A stretch of 64,000 nt of DNA from Forficula auricularia (GCA_024734495.1 JALMQS010000556.1:1054001-1118000), one strand, 5' to 3'; shown: positions 21,461 to 33,642, counted from the stretch's first letter. Program-made: numbers and translations. The notes: a model not told the origin generated them from the letters alone.

Positions 21461-21990
21461 TAAAAACTATTTGTTAATAGTTAATTTAATGTAAGAAGGG
21501 CTCATCCCACCGTGAGTTGAACCCAAGAGGCTACTTGCTATTCTGGATATTGACTTATTAACCATAGAGATGGACTCCAATATGTCATATAAGTGAATGC
21601 ATAGCTAGAAAATTTGAATTGATTATGATCCAAATACAATTCAAAAATTCTTCTGGAGACGAATTGACCATTTAGTACCTATGGTTGTAATTATGAAATA
21701 AGTGAAAAAGATGATGGTTCATATTAGTGACTTTCAAATTATTTTTCTAAAATTTGATTCGTTAACTCATGAATTCTTACCTTTTACCTTTTTTGGAAAT
21801 AACACATTTCGTATATAGGAATATACTTAACTTATATTAATTTTTTTTAATTCCGACAAATAAATTTTCAAATTTGACTAATATAAATTACAGAGTCACT
21901 TAAATTTTATGAAAGATTTTTTATTTTTTAAAATTAAACATGGTTACGATGATATACAGACTCAATGGCTCTATAATATATTGATCTGAC
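21461..21990. other. No gene seen; decayed tRNA-like patch
   Basis: Sequence 21490-21600 (GTGAGTTGAACCCAAGAGGC and onward) again recalls an inverted T-arm/B-box but cannot be folded into a tRNA. Confidence 0.35.
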
Positions 21991-21991
21991 T

Positions 21992-22332
21992 CTAGTGGTT
22001 CTTAACCTATGGGTCGTGGATCCGCAATGTTGGGTCGCAAACCATATATGTTTCTGGGTCGTGCAGTTTCGCTGGTCTCAAATATGCTGCCTACTACATT
22101 TATTGATGGATAAATTTAAAACTATATTTGATTTATTCTACTACTATTAAAAATAAAATATGAAAAACACGTACTTTTTAATTAAATTTTCCTTTATTAT
22201 TATTATAATATGTGAGTTAAAAAATGATATCATTGTAAAATTGAAGGAAATTGCTTAAATATTGCAGTGGGGGGGGGTCGCGACATGAACATATTTTCAA
22301 ATTTGGGTCGCAGAATTAAAAAGTTCCACTAG
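21992..22332. mobile_element. Probable hAT MITE
   Basis: CTAGTGGTTCTTAACC with GGGTCGTGG at the left and a GGGTCGCAGAATT..GTTCCACTAG right end are imperfect inverted repeats. This resembles the hAT ends seen at 30183 and 44830 (GGTTCTTAA, GGGTCGC). No 8-bp duplication is left. Confidence 0.55.
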
Positions 22333-22334
22333 AG

Positions 22335-23870
22335 GAATTTCATCAGAACAAAAAAAATTATTACATATATATGGCTCCTGTTCTATATATTATGCTAATA
22401 AGAGCAGCTACATAAATATTCTTAAAGACTAATATAGACACTTTGTTTTCAGATCCATTTTAGCCTCACTATTCTTCTGAAGATTGGTCAAATTACATAT
22501 CACATATTGAATTGGAATTGGCGATTATCCTTTAGTGACTGGACCATATCTCGTAAGGATCTCCAAGGTGAAAAGGTCAATATTATGGAAAGACAAGGAA
22601 TTTTAAACTTAAATTTTCATGTGAAGCAAAGATTTAAGTATCTTTTTGAGTGTCTTTTTTTGAAAAAAGATGGAAATTATTTCACAAGTAATCAAATCCA
22701 AGACCTACAATATAACATTTAAATGAATTTAACTTTTGGCGGCATCATAGATATTAGAGAACATTTTTAACATTGACAGATCTGAGAGGTTTACAGTCCC
22801 CTAGGTATCCAGGAAACCCAAGCGCCAACTAAGCTTGCCGGGCCAGTAGCCAAACCCTTAAGACCAGTGTCTTAAATTTTCAGCATATAAATGAGTCTCA
22901 TCTCTGTTTGGTTTTGTAACTCAATTTAATTAACACTTGATGAATAGTTGGTTAGCTAAAGTTAAGATCTTCTGAAAAATAGTGAATGAGAAAGTTAGTG
23001 TTTTTCGAATTTTCCAAAAAGATGGTGTTTTTTTTTTTTTTTTTTTGAAAATTCCTGATTAAGTTACTTATAACGAGTTAACGAATGAAATTTTAGAAAA
23101 CTAATATATAATTACGGGAATAGACGAATATCCTTTCATTGAGAGTCGACTTTTCCGAGGGAAGTTATTATGGTTGTTCAGTAAGACAACTTTAATTAAT
23201 TTTTGGTTATTGGATTGTTCATACGTATGAAAAATAGTTATTTTCTAACAAGTAGATTATAAAATCTTCTATGAAATAACTTCAGTTGAGTTGGTTTTTA
23301 TGGTAGTCAACCTATTTTGATGGATTTTTTTCTCGAAATTTCTGGTGAGAATTGGCGAGTTAACGAATAAAATTTTAGAAAAGTAATTTTAAAAGTCATA
23401 CTATCTCAATGTAATCTTTTTTTGTTACTTTTAATCTCGTGTCCCCTCGGGTGTTTAATCGAGACATTTCTAACATTAAACAACTACTTTGATTTTACCA
23501 TGACTTTTAAAAATCTTTCGCTAAAAGGTTTTATTAAATTCTAGAAAAAACTTCCGTATGTTAATTGACGTTGAAAAAACACCACTCTTTGGGAAAATAA
23601 AAAAAAAATCACTTATTTTCTATTCAGCACATGGATTGTGAGCCAGTAGAATTTTGCAATTGGGTTTGGATCTAACTTTAAATTAAATTTTCCCCACCTT
23701 TTCTACAATTGTGCTTCAGCGATCTCAATTGAATATCAGAAAATAAATATATATATATATAAACAACTAAATTAAACAAATGTCTGAAATAGAATTGGGG
23801 GTTTCTGAAATTGAATTGAGATTTTTGAAATACACTTGTGATTTTAATTGAGAATTCTGAAATATAAATA
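22335..23870. other. No gene recognised
   Basis: The 71-codon frame at 22507-22722 (starts MNWNWRLSFSDW) has no domain I know. The rest is A+T-rich with a poly-T run near 23030-23045. Confidence 0.4.
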
Positions 23871-23876
23871 GAAAAG

Positions 23877-24122
23877 GTATAGAAAATCATAGGATGGTGT
23901 CATCTATTAAATCCGATGGAATGGAATATTTTTAATTATATGTCAGAGGAGTTGTTCCCCCCCCCCTCCGTCTGGAATCGAACCCGAGTGCCAGTAACAG
24001 CAATCCGGACCATCTGGGCTTCACCTTGCGGATGCGAACCTCTCTGGACATATGTACAGCGCGTTAAATATTCCATTCCATTCGGATTTTAGCGAGATGA
24101 CACCATCTTATGATTTTCTAGT
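23877..24122. mobile_element. Solo element of the 2.8-kb array family, with terminal inverted repeats
   Basis: The ends GAAAATCATAGGATGGTGTC and GACACCATCTTATGATTTTC are inverted over about 45 bp (through ATCTATTAAATCCGATGGAA and its complement). Inside is the tRNA-like core with GGTTCGATTCCA on the minus strand. This shows the array at 2731 grew from a discrete inverted-repeat element of about 245 bp. Confidence 0.75.
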
Positions 24123-24242
24123 AAATTCTGGTAACCTGATTACGGTCGGCAAAATTAATCATTTTTCTAGCGTATGGTGCCAAAAAGGCATACACTATCA
24201 TTTTATACTGCAGAAGGATTGAATCTCTCTTCTCTTATTATT

Positions 24243-24525
24243 GATAGACCTGTGCTCTGTTTATCCCAACTCGTCCTGCCAGCGTTTTTTAGGTTGACCT
24301 CCTACTTCTTTTCCCTGCTGGTTTATTCGTTAAAATTTTCTTGAGAATTCGTTCTTCGCTCATTCTCTTCACGTGTGCGTACCAATTCTCTCTTCTACAT
24401 TTGACCCAGTCATCGATCTTTTGTATTTTACATTTTTCCCTGATGTCTTCACTTCTTTGTTTATAACACAGCGATACATCAAGGATTCTTCTGAGGGTCT
24501 TCATCTCAGCCGTTTTCACATCCAA
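24243..24525 (-). pseudogene. LINE ORF2 C-terminal tail
   Basis: A 78-codon frame reads MKTLRRILDVSLCYKQRSED, then IQKIDDWVKCRRENWYAHVK and RMSEERILKK. This matches the end of the endonuclease-reverse transcriptase of RTE/Jockey-like LINEs: MKTLRRI..., RSEDIR..., the W..HV.RM motif and the RSRGRPRKRW block. After one frameshift near 24290 it continues GQPKKRWQDELG and stops. The 3' part (to about 24200) still reads like the LINE end (IQSFCSIKW). It is 5'-truncated and inactive, and abuts the tRNA-like element on its left. Confidence 0.8.
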
Positions 24526-24800
24526 TCTCTAAGGTTAAAAAGTATAGGCTCTTCCCGAGGAGATGAACCCTCCTGACATAAAATTAACTATATTAAACAT
24601 GTGCTTTGATATGGCATGACTTTTTATAAGTTTTTGTTAAAAATAGTTTTTATGAATTATCTGGATTTGTAAATCAATTGAAGTTACTATATTCTTTATT
24701 AAATTTCTTCCAGAACTAGTGACTTGATTTAAATTTTTCATTAAATTGAAGGGTTGGTTTTGTAACAAATATAATAAAACAATAATTTTAATAACTATTA
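24526..24800. other. No gene seen
   Basis: A fragment at 24545-24575 (GAGGAGATGAACCCTCCTGA) is another decayed piece of the tRNA-like family. Confidence 0.35.
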
Positions 24801-24813
24801 GAATTATTTAATT

Positions 24814-24856
24814 GATAACTATACAGTTTCGGTCACCACTGGTCGACCATCCTCAG
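24814..24856 (-). ncRNA. Hammerhead ribozyme motif with closed helix III
   Basis: Minus strand: CTGAGGA, U, GGTC, loop GACCAGTG, GTGACC region, GAAACTGTATAGTTATC. Helix II pairs GGUC with GACC. Helix III is ACU with AGU around GUAU, with cleavage after GUU. All invariant core bases are present (N7 is G). The flanks show no second copy, so it is a solo. Confidence 0.65.
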
Positions 24857-25075
24857 TAGTTCTAAAAATTGAAATGAAACATTTATTTACATTTTTCTTT
24901 TTATAGAGAATTATATAATACAAAATTTTTTTTTATTTTTTTTTTATTTTTATAATAATTTGAAATCATACATACATCTCATTCAAGAACCGGAATTTGT
25001 CATTTCACATGAAACATTCATTCTTAAATCTTCTTTCTTCTTTACTCATTTATTAAATTGATGATATTGAAAAAA

Positions 25076-25432
25076 GATAAGTAAACAGATATTTTATTTA
25101 ATATGGATTTACTATGAGTTAGTACTAGTCAATTCACATTAAAATTAAAAAATTAAAAGATATAAATTTTTTTCTTCAATATATATTCGGAGCACAACTC
25201 ATGTCAGAAATACAGAAGGCAACTGAGTTACCTTCTGTATTTCCTAAAGATGGGTTGATAGCCCGAAATATATATATTGAAAAAAAAAAATTTTATATCT
25301 TTTGTAATTTTTTAATTTTAATGTGAAATAAGTGACCTAGTATCCTTAACTCCATAGTAAATCCATATAAGTAAAATATCTATTTACTCTTATCTTTATT
25401 AAAGATGTTTCACCTTGCACCAACAACCACAA
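25076..25432. mobile_element. Foldback hammerhead repeat, family G
   Basis: Imperfect arms (about 25080-25215 and 25225-25400) share TTTACTATGAGTTA/CCATAGTAAATCC, ATTAAAAGATATAAA and ATATATATTCGG-type blocks. After the right arm comes the tail ATGTTTCACCTTGCACCAAC (25405). Same plan as 34506-34800, but with unrelated outer-arm sequence. Confidence 0.65.
25244..25278 (+). ncRNA. Hammerhead-like motif, family G
   Basis: CTAAAGA, U, GGG(U), TTGATA, GCCC, GAAATATATATAT. It aligns base for base with the copy at 34640 (CTGAAGA, U, GGGT, ACCC, GAAATATATATATC). G5 of the core is A here, so it is probably inactive. Confidence 0.45.
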
Positions 25433-25439
25433 TACTCCT

Positions 25440-26060
25440 ACTGATTATTGATGATATTGAACTTGGCAACACATTAGATCTCACTACTTTTTTTGGCAAA
25501 CGGTTTTTATTAATCGAACTTAGCCTTTTTTTACACAAGTGTTTTTGTTGAGATTTATTTTTACTGATGCTTCTCTTTCGGAAATTACACATTCATAATA
25601 ATTCTATTTTAAACAGATAAAATAATATTTTTTGAATTTATTATTTTTTAAAGCAAAATGAATTTCTTTTAAATAATTAAAACGTGAATATACCATATAG
25701 AATTTTACTTTTTCAAATTAGTCTTAAAATAAAAATCTTCATATACAATTTTTTTTACCATTTAATCTTGTGACTTTTTTCAAGAAAAACGAATGTTCTT
25801 CTCTCGGCATAATGAACTTGCATATTTTATTGTTTTCAGATTAATTCGGACCGAAAACCTCGGGAGCGATTTAAATTATGAACATCATGACTTCGAATGA
25901 ATCAAGGCATTAAAGAAGCCATGGATAGCTGATTGAAGACTTATATCAAGATACTTTAGCTTGGAAACTAGATATAGACAATGGTCTCAACTCTGAATCA
26001 TACCTGCCATATTAAAATAATAAGTAATTAAGTGAGTTCACAAATTATACTTCTTAACAA
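25440..26060. other. No gene recognised
   Basis: The lysine/serine-rich minus-strand frame at 25410-25592 has no known domain; its start overlaps the repeat tail at 25405. Confidence 0.4.
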
Positions 26061-26074
26061 AAATTTTGCTAAGT

Positions 26075-26490
26075 AAATCTAATAATGGATCCTAGTAGAG
26101 TTTTATACGCTGATTCTGGAAGGCCTTTTTCGGGATTTATTACACGTAGCTCCGGGTTTTTAGACCAACATCGGAAAAGTTGACTCCATATTTTTTGGGA
26201 CACCCAGACATATCGGCAATATTTAAAAATAGAAAATTTTTACTTTTCTTAATACTAAATAGCTCCTCTCTTTATTTACATTTACCTAATGGCTTTAGCT
26301 CAATTAAAACTTGATTTATGTGAGAAAAAACTAAACGTTTATTTTTTATCATCATTTAAAAAAATATAATTTTAAGCTTGCTCTAAATCGAGTTCTAATT
26401 GAGCTAAATGCAAGAAGTAAATTGGAAATCAAAGAAGAAGCTTTTTCTATTAAGCCAACAATAAAATTTGATTTTAAATATTGCTGTCAC
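26075..26490. mobile_element. Decayed copy of the palindromic CACTG element
   Basis: TAATGGATCCTAGTAGAGTT, then TTAGCTCAATTAAAACTTGA and TCTAATTGAGCTAAATG match 32175-32640 in order, with many gaps. The terminal CACTG ends are lost. Confidence 0.5.
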
Positions 26491-26505
26491 ATATTATCTA
26501 TAACC

Positions 26506-26925
26506 CAGAGGTTCTCAAAAGGGTGTGCCCAGGTGCACTAGTGGGCCCGGTGAGCGCCCTTAGGTGCGCCCTAGGAAATTCCAAATAGTTATGTGTGTTA
26601 TTATTAAAGGTTTTTTTAATTATATATTTTTGAAATTAATCATGTATAGAAATCATGAAATTCGAGCATGTACAGTAAAATTGAAACCAAATAAATAAAT
26701 AGTTATATATTTATTAGCATTTTTTACAGTCACTCAAGTTTTGGAAGAATTTTTGATCATAAGTAATATATTTTAAAACAAAATATTTTTGTTTATTTTT
26801 TAATTAAACATGATGATATACAACTCCAATTTTTCATATATTGATATAACTTATAAGTCCTTTTCACTAGAGAAATTTCAAGCCTACGATTTTTTTTAGG
26901 ACTTCAAAAATTTGAGAACCACTGC
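26506..26925. mobile_element. hAT MITE, diverged
   Basis: CAGAGGTTCTCAAAAGGGTG and CAAAAATTTGAGAACCACTG are inverted ends of hAT type. Flanks CTATAACC and CTTTAGGG agree at about half their bases, so the duplication has decayed. The interior is A+T-rich without a frame. Confidence 0.65.
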
Positions 26926-26929
26926 TTTA

Positions 26930-27955
26930 GGGCTTTAAAAATGAAAAGAAATTCTGACTGAAAATATGAAAAACTAAGAACTGTTGTAAAATTTTTGAAG
27001 ATGTCATGAGAATCAGCGTGTAAAAATCCTCTAAGATCAAATCTTAGATTTTCTGATTAATTTTTATCAAACAGTTTTATTATTCTCAATTCTATTAAAT
27101 TATTACCTTTTCTTTGCTTATCACCTGCTGCAATGGTGCTAACAAAAAAGAACATAAACGCTTGCGAAAAAATTAGCTTTAATTCTTGAGCACTTCTTTA
27201 GTTCTAGACATACTAAAAAAGAACCGGAACGCCGTTCCGAAATGTTCGCGTCGAAATTAAGCCTCATAATTAATGCAGTGGTTTTAGATGCTGCGTATGG
27301 GCAACGTTTACTTAGCTGAGGGCGTAATTTCAGTGACCTAAATCAGGTCGCGTGGCCGTAGGTAAGAGAATACAGCACGTAGTGAATAAAAATAGCGATA
27401 AAAATTCACACATTTTTTTATTTATTAATTATAATACTTAGCATAATCAAACATAAAAAGCAAATTAACAAAAAAAAGATGGAAAAATCAAATGAAAATT
27501 AATGAGGCTTGAGTTTGAAGCTGAGAAACAAGATGATCAATATTGGGGTCAATATCACTAGTAGTACAGTAAAAAATATTTTCCAGTAGTAGTCCCTTGT
27601 AGCGGCCGAAAAGCCAGTAATTCCTCTGTCACTACAAATACTTCATCAACACTTCGTATAAAAATAGCTAACTGGCTCGATCTGTGGCGTTCCACTGCGT
27701 AAACCCCACTAACCAAATTCCTCAAGTAATGGAGTGATTCTTTTTGGAGGGTAAAAATCTTCTCCAGCTGGGGGTCTCGTTCACGTGCATTAAAATTACG
27801 AATAACACTCGAAAATAATAATACAACGTAATCAAAGTAATTAAAACTATAAAATTTTAGTCTTTATGATTTGAAGAATACACTTTTAGGTTGGTTGACA
27901 AATACAAAGTAATTACAAATAAACTATGTGTGCTAAATCTTTAATTTTTTTGCAC
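26930..27955. other. No gene recognised
   Basis: Less A+T-rich patches (27225-27380) contain CCGGAACGCCGTTCCG, an 8-bp-arm palindrome, but no coding frame. Confidence 0.4.
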
Positions 27956-27959
27956 GTTA

Positions 27960-28045
27960 TTTGAAATTTCTAAATCTCTCGTGGGCCGGATTGAAGCTGG
28001 TGGAGGGCCTGATCCGGCCCGGGGGCCGGGGGTTGCCCATATATG
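27960..28045 (-). mobile_element. hAT right-end fragment
   Basis: The GTGGGCCGGATT and GATCCGGCCCGGGGGCCGGG blocks with a terminal GGTTGCCCA resemble the right end of the MITE at 14979 (CCGGCCCGCGG...GGTTGGGCA). The left end was not found. Confidence 0.4.
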
Positions 28046-28049
28046 CTTT

Positions 28050-29058
28050 AGAGGTACCTATATCAGGACTCTTTTCTCCCATTTAAAATGTTCAGAGGAA
28101 TTATCAAATGAACAAAGATAAAAATGTTTAAAATGATATTTTAATTTCTAATTGATCTCATGCACTCTGTATCTTTCTCTCTCACTCTATCGCGCTTTAT
28201 ATCTCTCATTAGAATTTCCGTTTCACTTTGACTTGAATTACTACCGCGCTAAAAGAAGTTGCACTTAAAAAAAATGACATCCGGTATATGTGTGTATTTT
28301 ATTTGCACCATGTTGAGAATAGTTTCTTTGATTTATTCTAAAAAAATTACACTAAAGCAAATGCATGCGTTTGCCCCGAAGCATTGCCATGATATTAGTG
28401 TTCTTCAGCTTTCAAAAATAGGTATTCTTATTGCTTAACAATAAAAACGAATTTTTCCGTCCACGTTTATATATATATACCTGTATATGTAATATAACAA
28501 CGATTATTTGAAATCCTTTTAAGTAAAATAGACAATTTTCCTTGATTGAATAAATAAAATCGATCTCGACGGTGCACTTTCTCGCCTTAATTTGAATCCG
28601 ATATTTCGAAACCCGGGAAATGGCGTTTTGCCATTTGAGTTTATTCCGATACATTCACGATGATGACTCTCTTTCGCTAGGTGAATATGTTAAATATCAA
28701 TGTTCCATTGAGACCAGATGGCCTTTGTTGCTTACGTATTTCCCAGTCAAACAAACTGAGAGAGACCAAACCTAGGGAAAAAAATCATTTCGTTCTTTTT
28801 TTGATGCGAATATAAATGGCGAATTTATTCATTAATGAAGAAGGAAAAAATAGAGGAATATTTATGTATCGATTTATGTAGAATACGAAAATGTTATTTT
28901 TTATGTCTTATATAAATATAGAGGATGTTAAAATTCCTCTCACCGTGCATTTTTAGAATGAATGGGAAATCTAAAAATACAGTGTATGTACAATGGAATC
29001 TGCACTTATATATAACCGTGTCACATGTCACTCAACTACAGCCAGAACTGGACACTAC
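28050..29058. other. No gene recognised
   Basis: The 80-codon minus frame at 28412-28654 has no known domain. A weak inverted family C fragment may lie at 28290-28345. Confidence 0.4.
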
Positions 29059-29059
29059 T

Positions 29060-29751
29060 TTTTACTTTACGCATACAGGGTATAGTCAAGTATTGTAATC
29101 GTGCATGAAAAAAGTGTTTTTTTTCCTTCTTTTTTGCAAAATATATAAAAAACGGCTTAAACTATTTTGATTCAAAAAATTGAGCGAAACCATGGCATTT
29201 CGGACTACAAAAAAGCTCTAATAAGTGAACATAGAAAAAATTATATTTTTCGAGATAATAATTGTTTTGTTAAAATGTCTGTTAGTCTGTCTGGTTGTCT
29301 GTGCGTTACCAAATTTTTATGGACGAGCTAGCTCAAAAACTAGTGTGAATATTAAAACCAAATTTCACACGTAGTTTTGGTCCATTGAGATTAAGAGCCG
29401 ATTAGATTTTGTGCATATCGACCCAAATTATAGGGGGGTGGAGGGGGTTAAAAATTGAAAATCTAGGCCGTTTGAGCAAACTCAACCAAATTTTGTATAC
29501 ATAATCAGTGGACCCCCAAAAGTCTAAAAATGCAAAAACTAACGGCCCAAAATGGGGAGAGGGGGGTGTAGGGTCAAAAAATTAAAATCTTGGCCATTTA
29601 CTAAACTCAACCAAATTTTGCATACATAATCAGTGGGACCCCGAAGTATAAATGTAAAAACTACTCCCCCCCTACATTATTATAAATAATTTTAGGGGCC
29701 AGGTTGTATGGTAAAGTCAAGTGGATGGCCACATCAGAACACATCAGCTTA
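29060..29751 (-). repeat. Repeat family E, full-length copy
   Basis: On the minus strand it starts AAGCTGATGTGTTCTGATGT and ends in the palindromic CATACAGGGTATAGTC region. It has two to three internal units with G-rich blocks on the plus strand (GGGGAGAGGGGGGTG and GGGGGGTGGAGGGGG). Both ends match the 6652 and 43948 copies, so the family has fixed boundaries. Confidence 0.75.
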
Positions 29752-29759
29752 TTTCAAAA

Positions 29760-30170
29760 GAGAAGGGAAAATCATCATGGTTACCCATTTAGAAGAAATG
29801 TCAATTTCACGGGCTATTGCCAGACTCCTACTAGCTAAAACTCCACGTTCTTCTATTGGACCGTCTGCAGGTTATATCTCAGTCTATTGTATTATTATAC
29901 TTGTCCTAATATTGTTCAACACTGGTCTCAAGTTTAGAAACAAATTCCTCACACATGAATTATGGGAAGCTCAAATTTACCCATCGATAGAGTTTTCTGG
30001 AGATGGCATAAAAGAGATTTCATAGTTAACTCTTTGTCCAATTTTTTTGTTTATTTTTTTTTATTTATTTTTTTAACTCTCAAACATCTTTCAAAGGGTC
30101 TACTGCGAAAAAATCTCTAGATGCAATATGCCCCTATAATAAGTTATAATCGTTTTAGATTCCTTACTTC
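29760..30170. other. Unrecognised open frame region
   Basis: The plus frame 29708-30025 (105 codons) starts within repeat E and then reads MVTHLEEMSISRAIARLLLA and a hydrophobic stretch (YCIIILVLILF). I recognise no domain and it may be chance. Its first 16 codons are repeat E sequence. Confidence 0.3.
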
Positions 30171-30723
30171 TACAGTCTAGAGCAGTGTTTTTCAACCTTT
30201 TTCATGACGCGACCCCCTTAGTATGAAAAAAAATTTGCGACCTCTGTTTGAGAGCTCTCTAGTTTTGTGACTTTGTGTACAATTTTTCATTTTTTTTTTT
30301 TTTATAGTAAAAAACACATAAAAACAGTAAAATTGTATTGATTATTATTTATATTTAAATCCTGATACAAATTAATAAAAAAAATATAATTATTGAAAAA
30401 TGTTATTATATTATAAACCAATACACTCAAAGTCACGAGCCCGAGAGATCCGGCTCGTGACTTTGTGTACAATTTTTCATTTTTTTTACCACATAGTAAA
30501 AACACATAAAAACAGTAAAAAAGTATTGATTTATTACTGAGGCCTGCGACCCCCAGGTTAAAAACCACTGGTCTAGAGAAACTAGTCTCGGCATATTTGG
30601 TCTTTTGAGAAGGTTCTTCGAGTAAAAATCCATCTTCTTCCAAAGATTCTCAAATGCTATCAGTTCAGTACACTCCTGAGCCGACAATCTTGTTCCCTGG
30701 TCATAATATAGAGGCGTTGGCAT
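30100..30723 (-). pseudogene. Unrecognised frame interrupted by a hAT MITE
   Basis: On the minus strand, MPTPLYYDQGTRLSAQECTE begins at 30723 and runs open to the MITE edge at 30570. On the far side (30182 downward) the same frame stays open for some 30 codons (SKESKTIITYYRGIL) once the MITE and one duplication are discounted. I do not recognise the product. The two open halves meeting at the duplication suggest an older coding piece, host or transposon, but about 85 codons could be open by chance. Confidence 0.3.
30183..30570. mobile_element. hAT MITE with perfect 8-bp target duplication
   Basis: Left end CAGTGTTTTTCAACC with GCGACCCCC, right end GCGACCCCCAGGTT..AACCACTG. GTCTAGAG flanks both sides (30175-30182, 30571-30578). 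Inside, a block of about 85 bp (GACTTTGTGTACAATTTTTC onward) is repeated directly at about 30257 and 30458. There is no transposase. Confidence 0.92.
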
Positions 30724-30724
30724 A

Positions 30725-32130
30725 GATAGAGAGTTTTCATAAGGGGGAGGGGCAGCTGGCTAGCTGATTAGTCCCCACAGGGTTTCAATTTCGGTAATCC
30801 GATTAGAGATCAACTAACATTTTAGTAGAATTGTCAAATTTTGGAAGTAACTAAATAATTCAATGAGATCTACATACGTGAAGTCTCGTAATAATGGAGT
30901 TTCGCTTTTCTAGGAGGGGGGCAATGAGTTTTGTAGGGGGTCACTGTCCCCTTGCCTCTCTCTCTTGACTACGCCCATATATATAGGCCCATACTAGCAG
31001 CTATCATTTATACCGATGCAAAGCTACTTTATCAAGAATGTCTCCCAGTGTTCTTTAAACTCCGTTCTGTACCAAAAAACATTTGTTAGAGTCCAAGTCC
31101 TTTTATCAAAAGCCTGAAGCTTCTAAACTGTAAAAAATAAGGACTTAGGTCAAAATTTACATATGCATCCCACATATATTGTGAATTTAAGTCTATCCGA
31201 TAGGTTATAGAAACCTAATCCCAATTTGACAAATTTCACATGTATTATATATTATATGATATCAATATGAAACCCCTTTGACCATAAGATCATAAATCGT
31301 AGTCCTCTTCAGAGATTAATCTTAATTAATCTATTCAATCATCATTTGTGTATATTGATTGGCGTTCTCTTTCCTTTGATTCTGCAGTTCCGTTTGGCAA
31401 ATCTAATCTTCGAAATTGAAACGACCCTTATGCTTCCACATCCCCCGTCATCCCCGTTTTATTCTATCAAATTATTTTTGATCTCGCTTCCCTTTATTTA
31501 TTTATTATAATCGAAAAAGGATTGTGTGTCCAGGGGGATGGAAACGCGATATCGTTTTAATTTTTCTCCCCCTCTTTTATGCCCTCCTTTTTTACCCAAA
31601 TAAAATATTCTCTATTTAATCAAAAAGCGTTTAATCTTTTAAATTTATTTGTATATTCTAATAGGCAAATTAGATAGAAATTCCTTTTGATTGCAAAATT
31701 ATCAATTAGAAATTAAATGAATGTAAATATTTAGTTTTATTTGTTTCAATATTTTATTTTCACAAAGAAAAAATTACTAGAGTACTTTGCTCAACTGCTA
31801 ATAAAACTTTTAATCTAAATGGGTAGATTAATATCTGTTTTCAAAGAGTTTAAGTTTGAATAAATATTAATATTCTGTATAATTATATACATAATACGAT
31901 TTGGCGAATTCTTTTTCGCATGCGCCAATTCTTTACAGTCAATAAATTTGTAAAACTTTGTATCTCAGCAACCAAGACTCATCATCGGTGAAACAACATT
32001 TTCTTAAGTTAAGAAAAGTTGTTGTTCACCGAGAGCTGTATTTCACTGGCTTGCAGGGAGCATAACTAAGAAGGGAGAGGGGTTCACACCGCACCCAATT
32101 AGTTTGAAAATAAAACATTTATAAAATAAT
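30725..32130. other. No gene recognised
   Basis: A+T-rich, no family recognised. Confidence 0.4.
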
Positions 32131-32131
32131 T

Positions 32132-32790
32132 ACACTGCTCGACAAAAATTAAACAAAAATTTCTCCCCGTAAACCTAATAATGGATTCTAGTAGAGTTTT
32201 ATATGCTGATTATCATGCAATTTCCCGATTTTTTACAACACGTCAGAGTTTTGAGATATTATCGATCAAAATGACGAAAAAGGCCATTTTGACCTATTTT
32301 CGAGTCCCATTAAATATTAAACAGCAATATTTGAAATCAAAATATTTTGTTGCCGTAATAGAAAACAGCTTCCTCTTTGATTTTCAAATTACCACTTGTT
32401 TTTAGCTCAATTAGAACTCGAATTATAGCTAAAAAACTAAAAACTTATGTTTTTATCTATGTTTATTATCCTTTAAAATCACGTAGTTTTAGTTTTTTAG
32501 ATATAACTTGAGTTATAATTGAGCTAAAAACAAATGGTAATTTGAAAATCAAAAAGGAAGCTGTTTTCTATTACTTCAACAAAATATTTTGATTTCAAAT
32601 ATTGCAGTTTGATATTAAATGGGACTCGAAAATAGGTCAAAATGGCCTTTTTCGCCATTTTGACCGATAATATCTCAAAACTCTGACGTGCTGTAAGAAA
32701 TTGGGAAATTGGATGATAATCAGCATATAAAACTCTACCGGAATGAATCCATTGTTAAATTTACGGGGAGAAATTTTTTGTCGAACAGTG
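32132..32790. mobile_element. Palindromic element with CACTG ends and TTA target
   Basis: The whole element is an imperfect palindrome. The left end CACTGCTCGACAAAAATT and right end TTTTTTGTCGAACAGTG are inverted, both next to CTCCCCGTAAAC-type blocks, and TTA lies on each side. Arms of about 300 bp meet near 32465. CACTG ends with a 3-bp duplication would fit the CMC/EnSpm or PIF/Harbinger groups. No transposase. Other copies lie at 26075-26490 and 61086-61620. The 74-codon frame at 32181 lies in the left arm. Confidence 0.7.
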
Positions 32791-32799
32791 TTATCTCTA

Positions 32800-33640
32800 T
32801 TTTTTATATATAATAAAATTTATATATTTAAAACAACCAGGTATGTGAGATTTTAATTACCGGGGATATGGCAGGGTCTCCTTTTTACTGGTATAGATTC
32901 CATATCTATCTATATCTCAGCTCCCCCTCCACACGCACACATTATCAATCCTAGTTACGCTAATGCATGGGGTGAATTCTAATTAAATTATCACTGCCTT
33001 ATTAATTCTATATGTCTTGAATATAAGCTACCCCTATTGGGATTTTCGGCAATAAACAAGTGTAGCTTTTCCTTTTAGAATTAGTGCCTGGAGCAGCGAG
33101 CGATGGTCGGTAATAATAATTGATAGCTCCAAATAGCTTAACATTCTCCATGAAGCACTGGTATCAGTCCCAGCCTTTTTATAAATACGTTAGGGAGGTT
33201 TTTGAGAAAATCAAAAAAATACCAAAAATCTTTAATGTAAATGTCGAAGTTCTGGTGTTCCGATTTCAAGCAAAAACTTGCTGTAACCCCTTCTAGCTTA
33301 TATCGAGCTTAAGTTTCGAATTTCGTAGCTCTGAGATTTATGGTTGCTAAACGCAGAGGGGTACATTTTTACGTACGTAAACATCAACTTCCGGTGTGTT
33401 CTATTTTACGCCAAAATCTTGTGGTTCTTCTCTAGATAGTTTCAAATTTCAAGACTCTGCGACTTACCGAAGACGAGATATGAACGATTAAAACATTTAT
33501 TTTACGACACGGCTTCTCTTACACGCCTTTCCTTTATTTCAATCGGATTAAAATTTATACACGACTAATAACTCATGAGACTTGATAAGTTCACCAATTT
33601 AGCGAAATCGTTAGAGTCGTTTTCGAGAAACTGATTCTAT
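32800..33640. other. No gene recognised
   Basis: The block at 33190-33640 recalls non-coding repeat DNA but I cannot name the family. Its AGTCGTTTTCGAGAAACTGATT piece is repeated, inverted, near 1000-1030. Confidence 0.4.
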
Positions 33641-33642
33641 AT

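Noticed and set aside
28610..28640. Hammerhead-like CGAAAC near TATTTCGAAACCCGGG
   Set aside because: No CUGANGA element at the right distance on either strand and no helix II.
29708..30025. 105-codon frame with a hydrophobic stretch as a possible membrane protein
   Set aside because: It starts inside repeat E, has no recognised domain and no neighbouring exon signals I can support.
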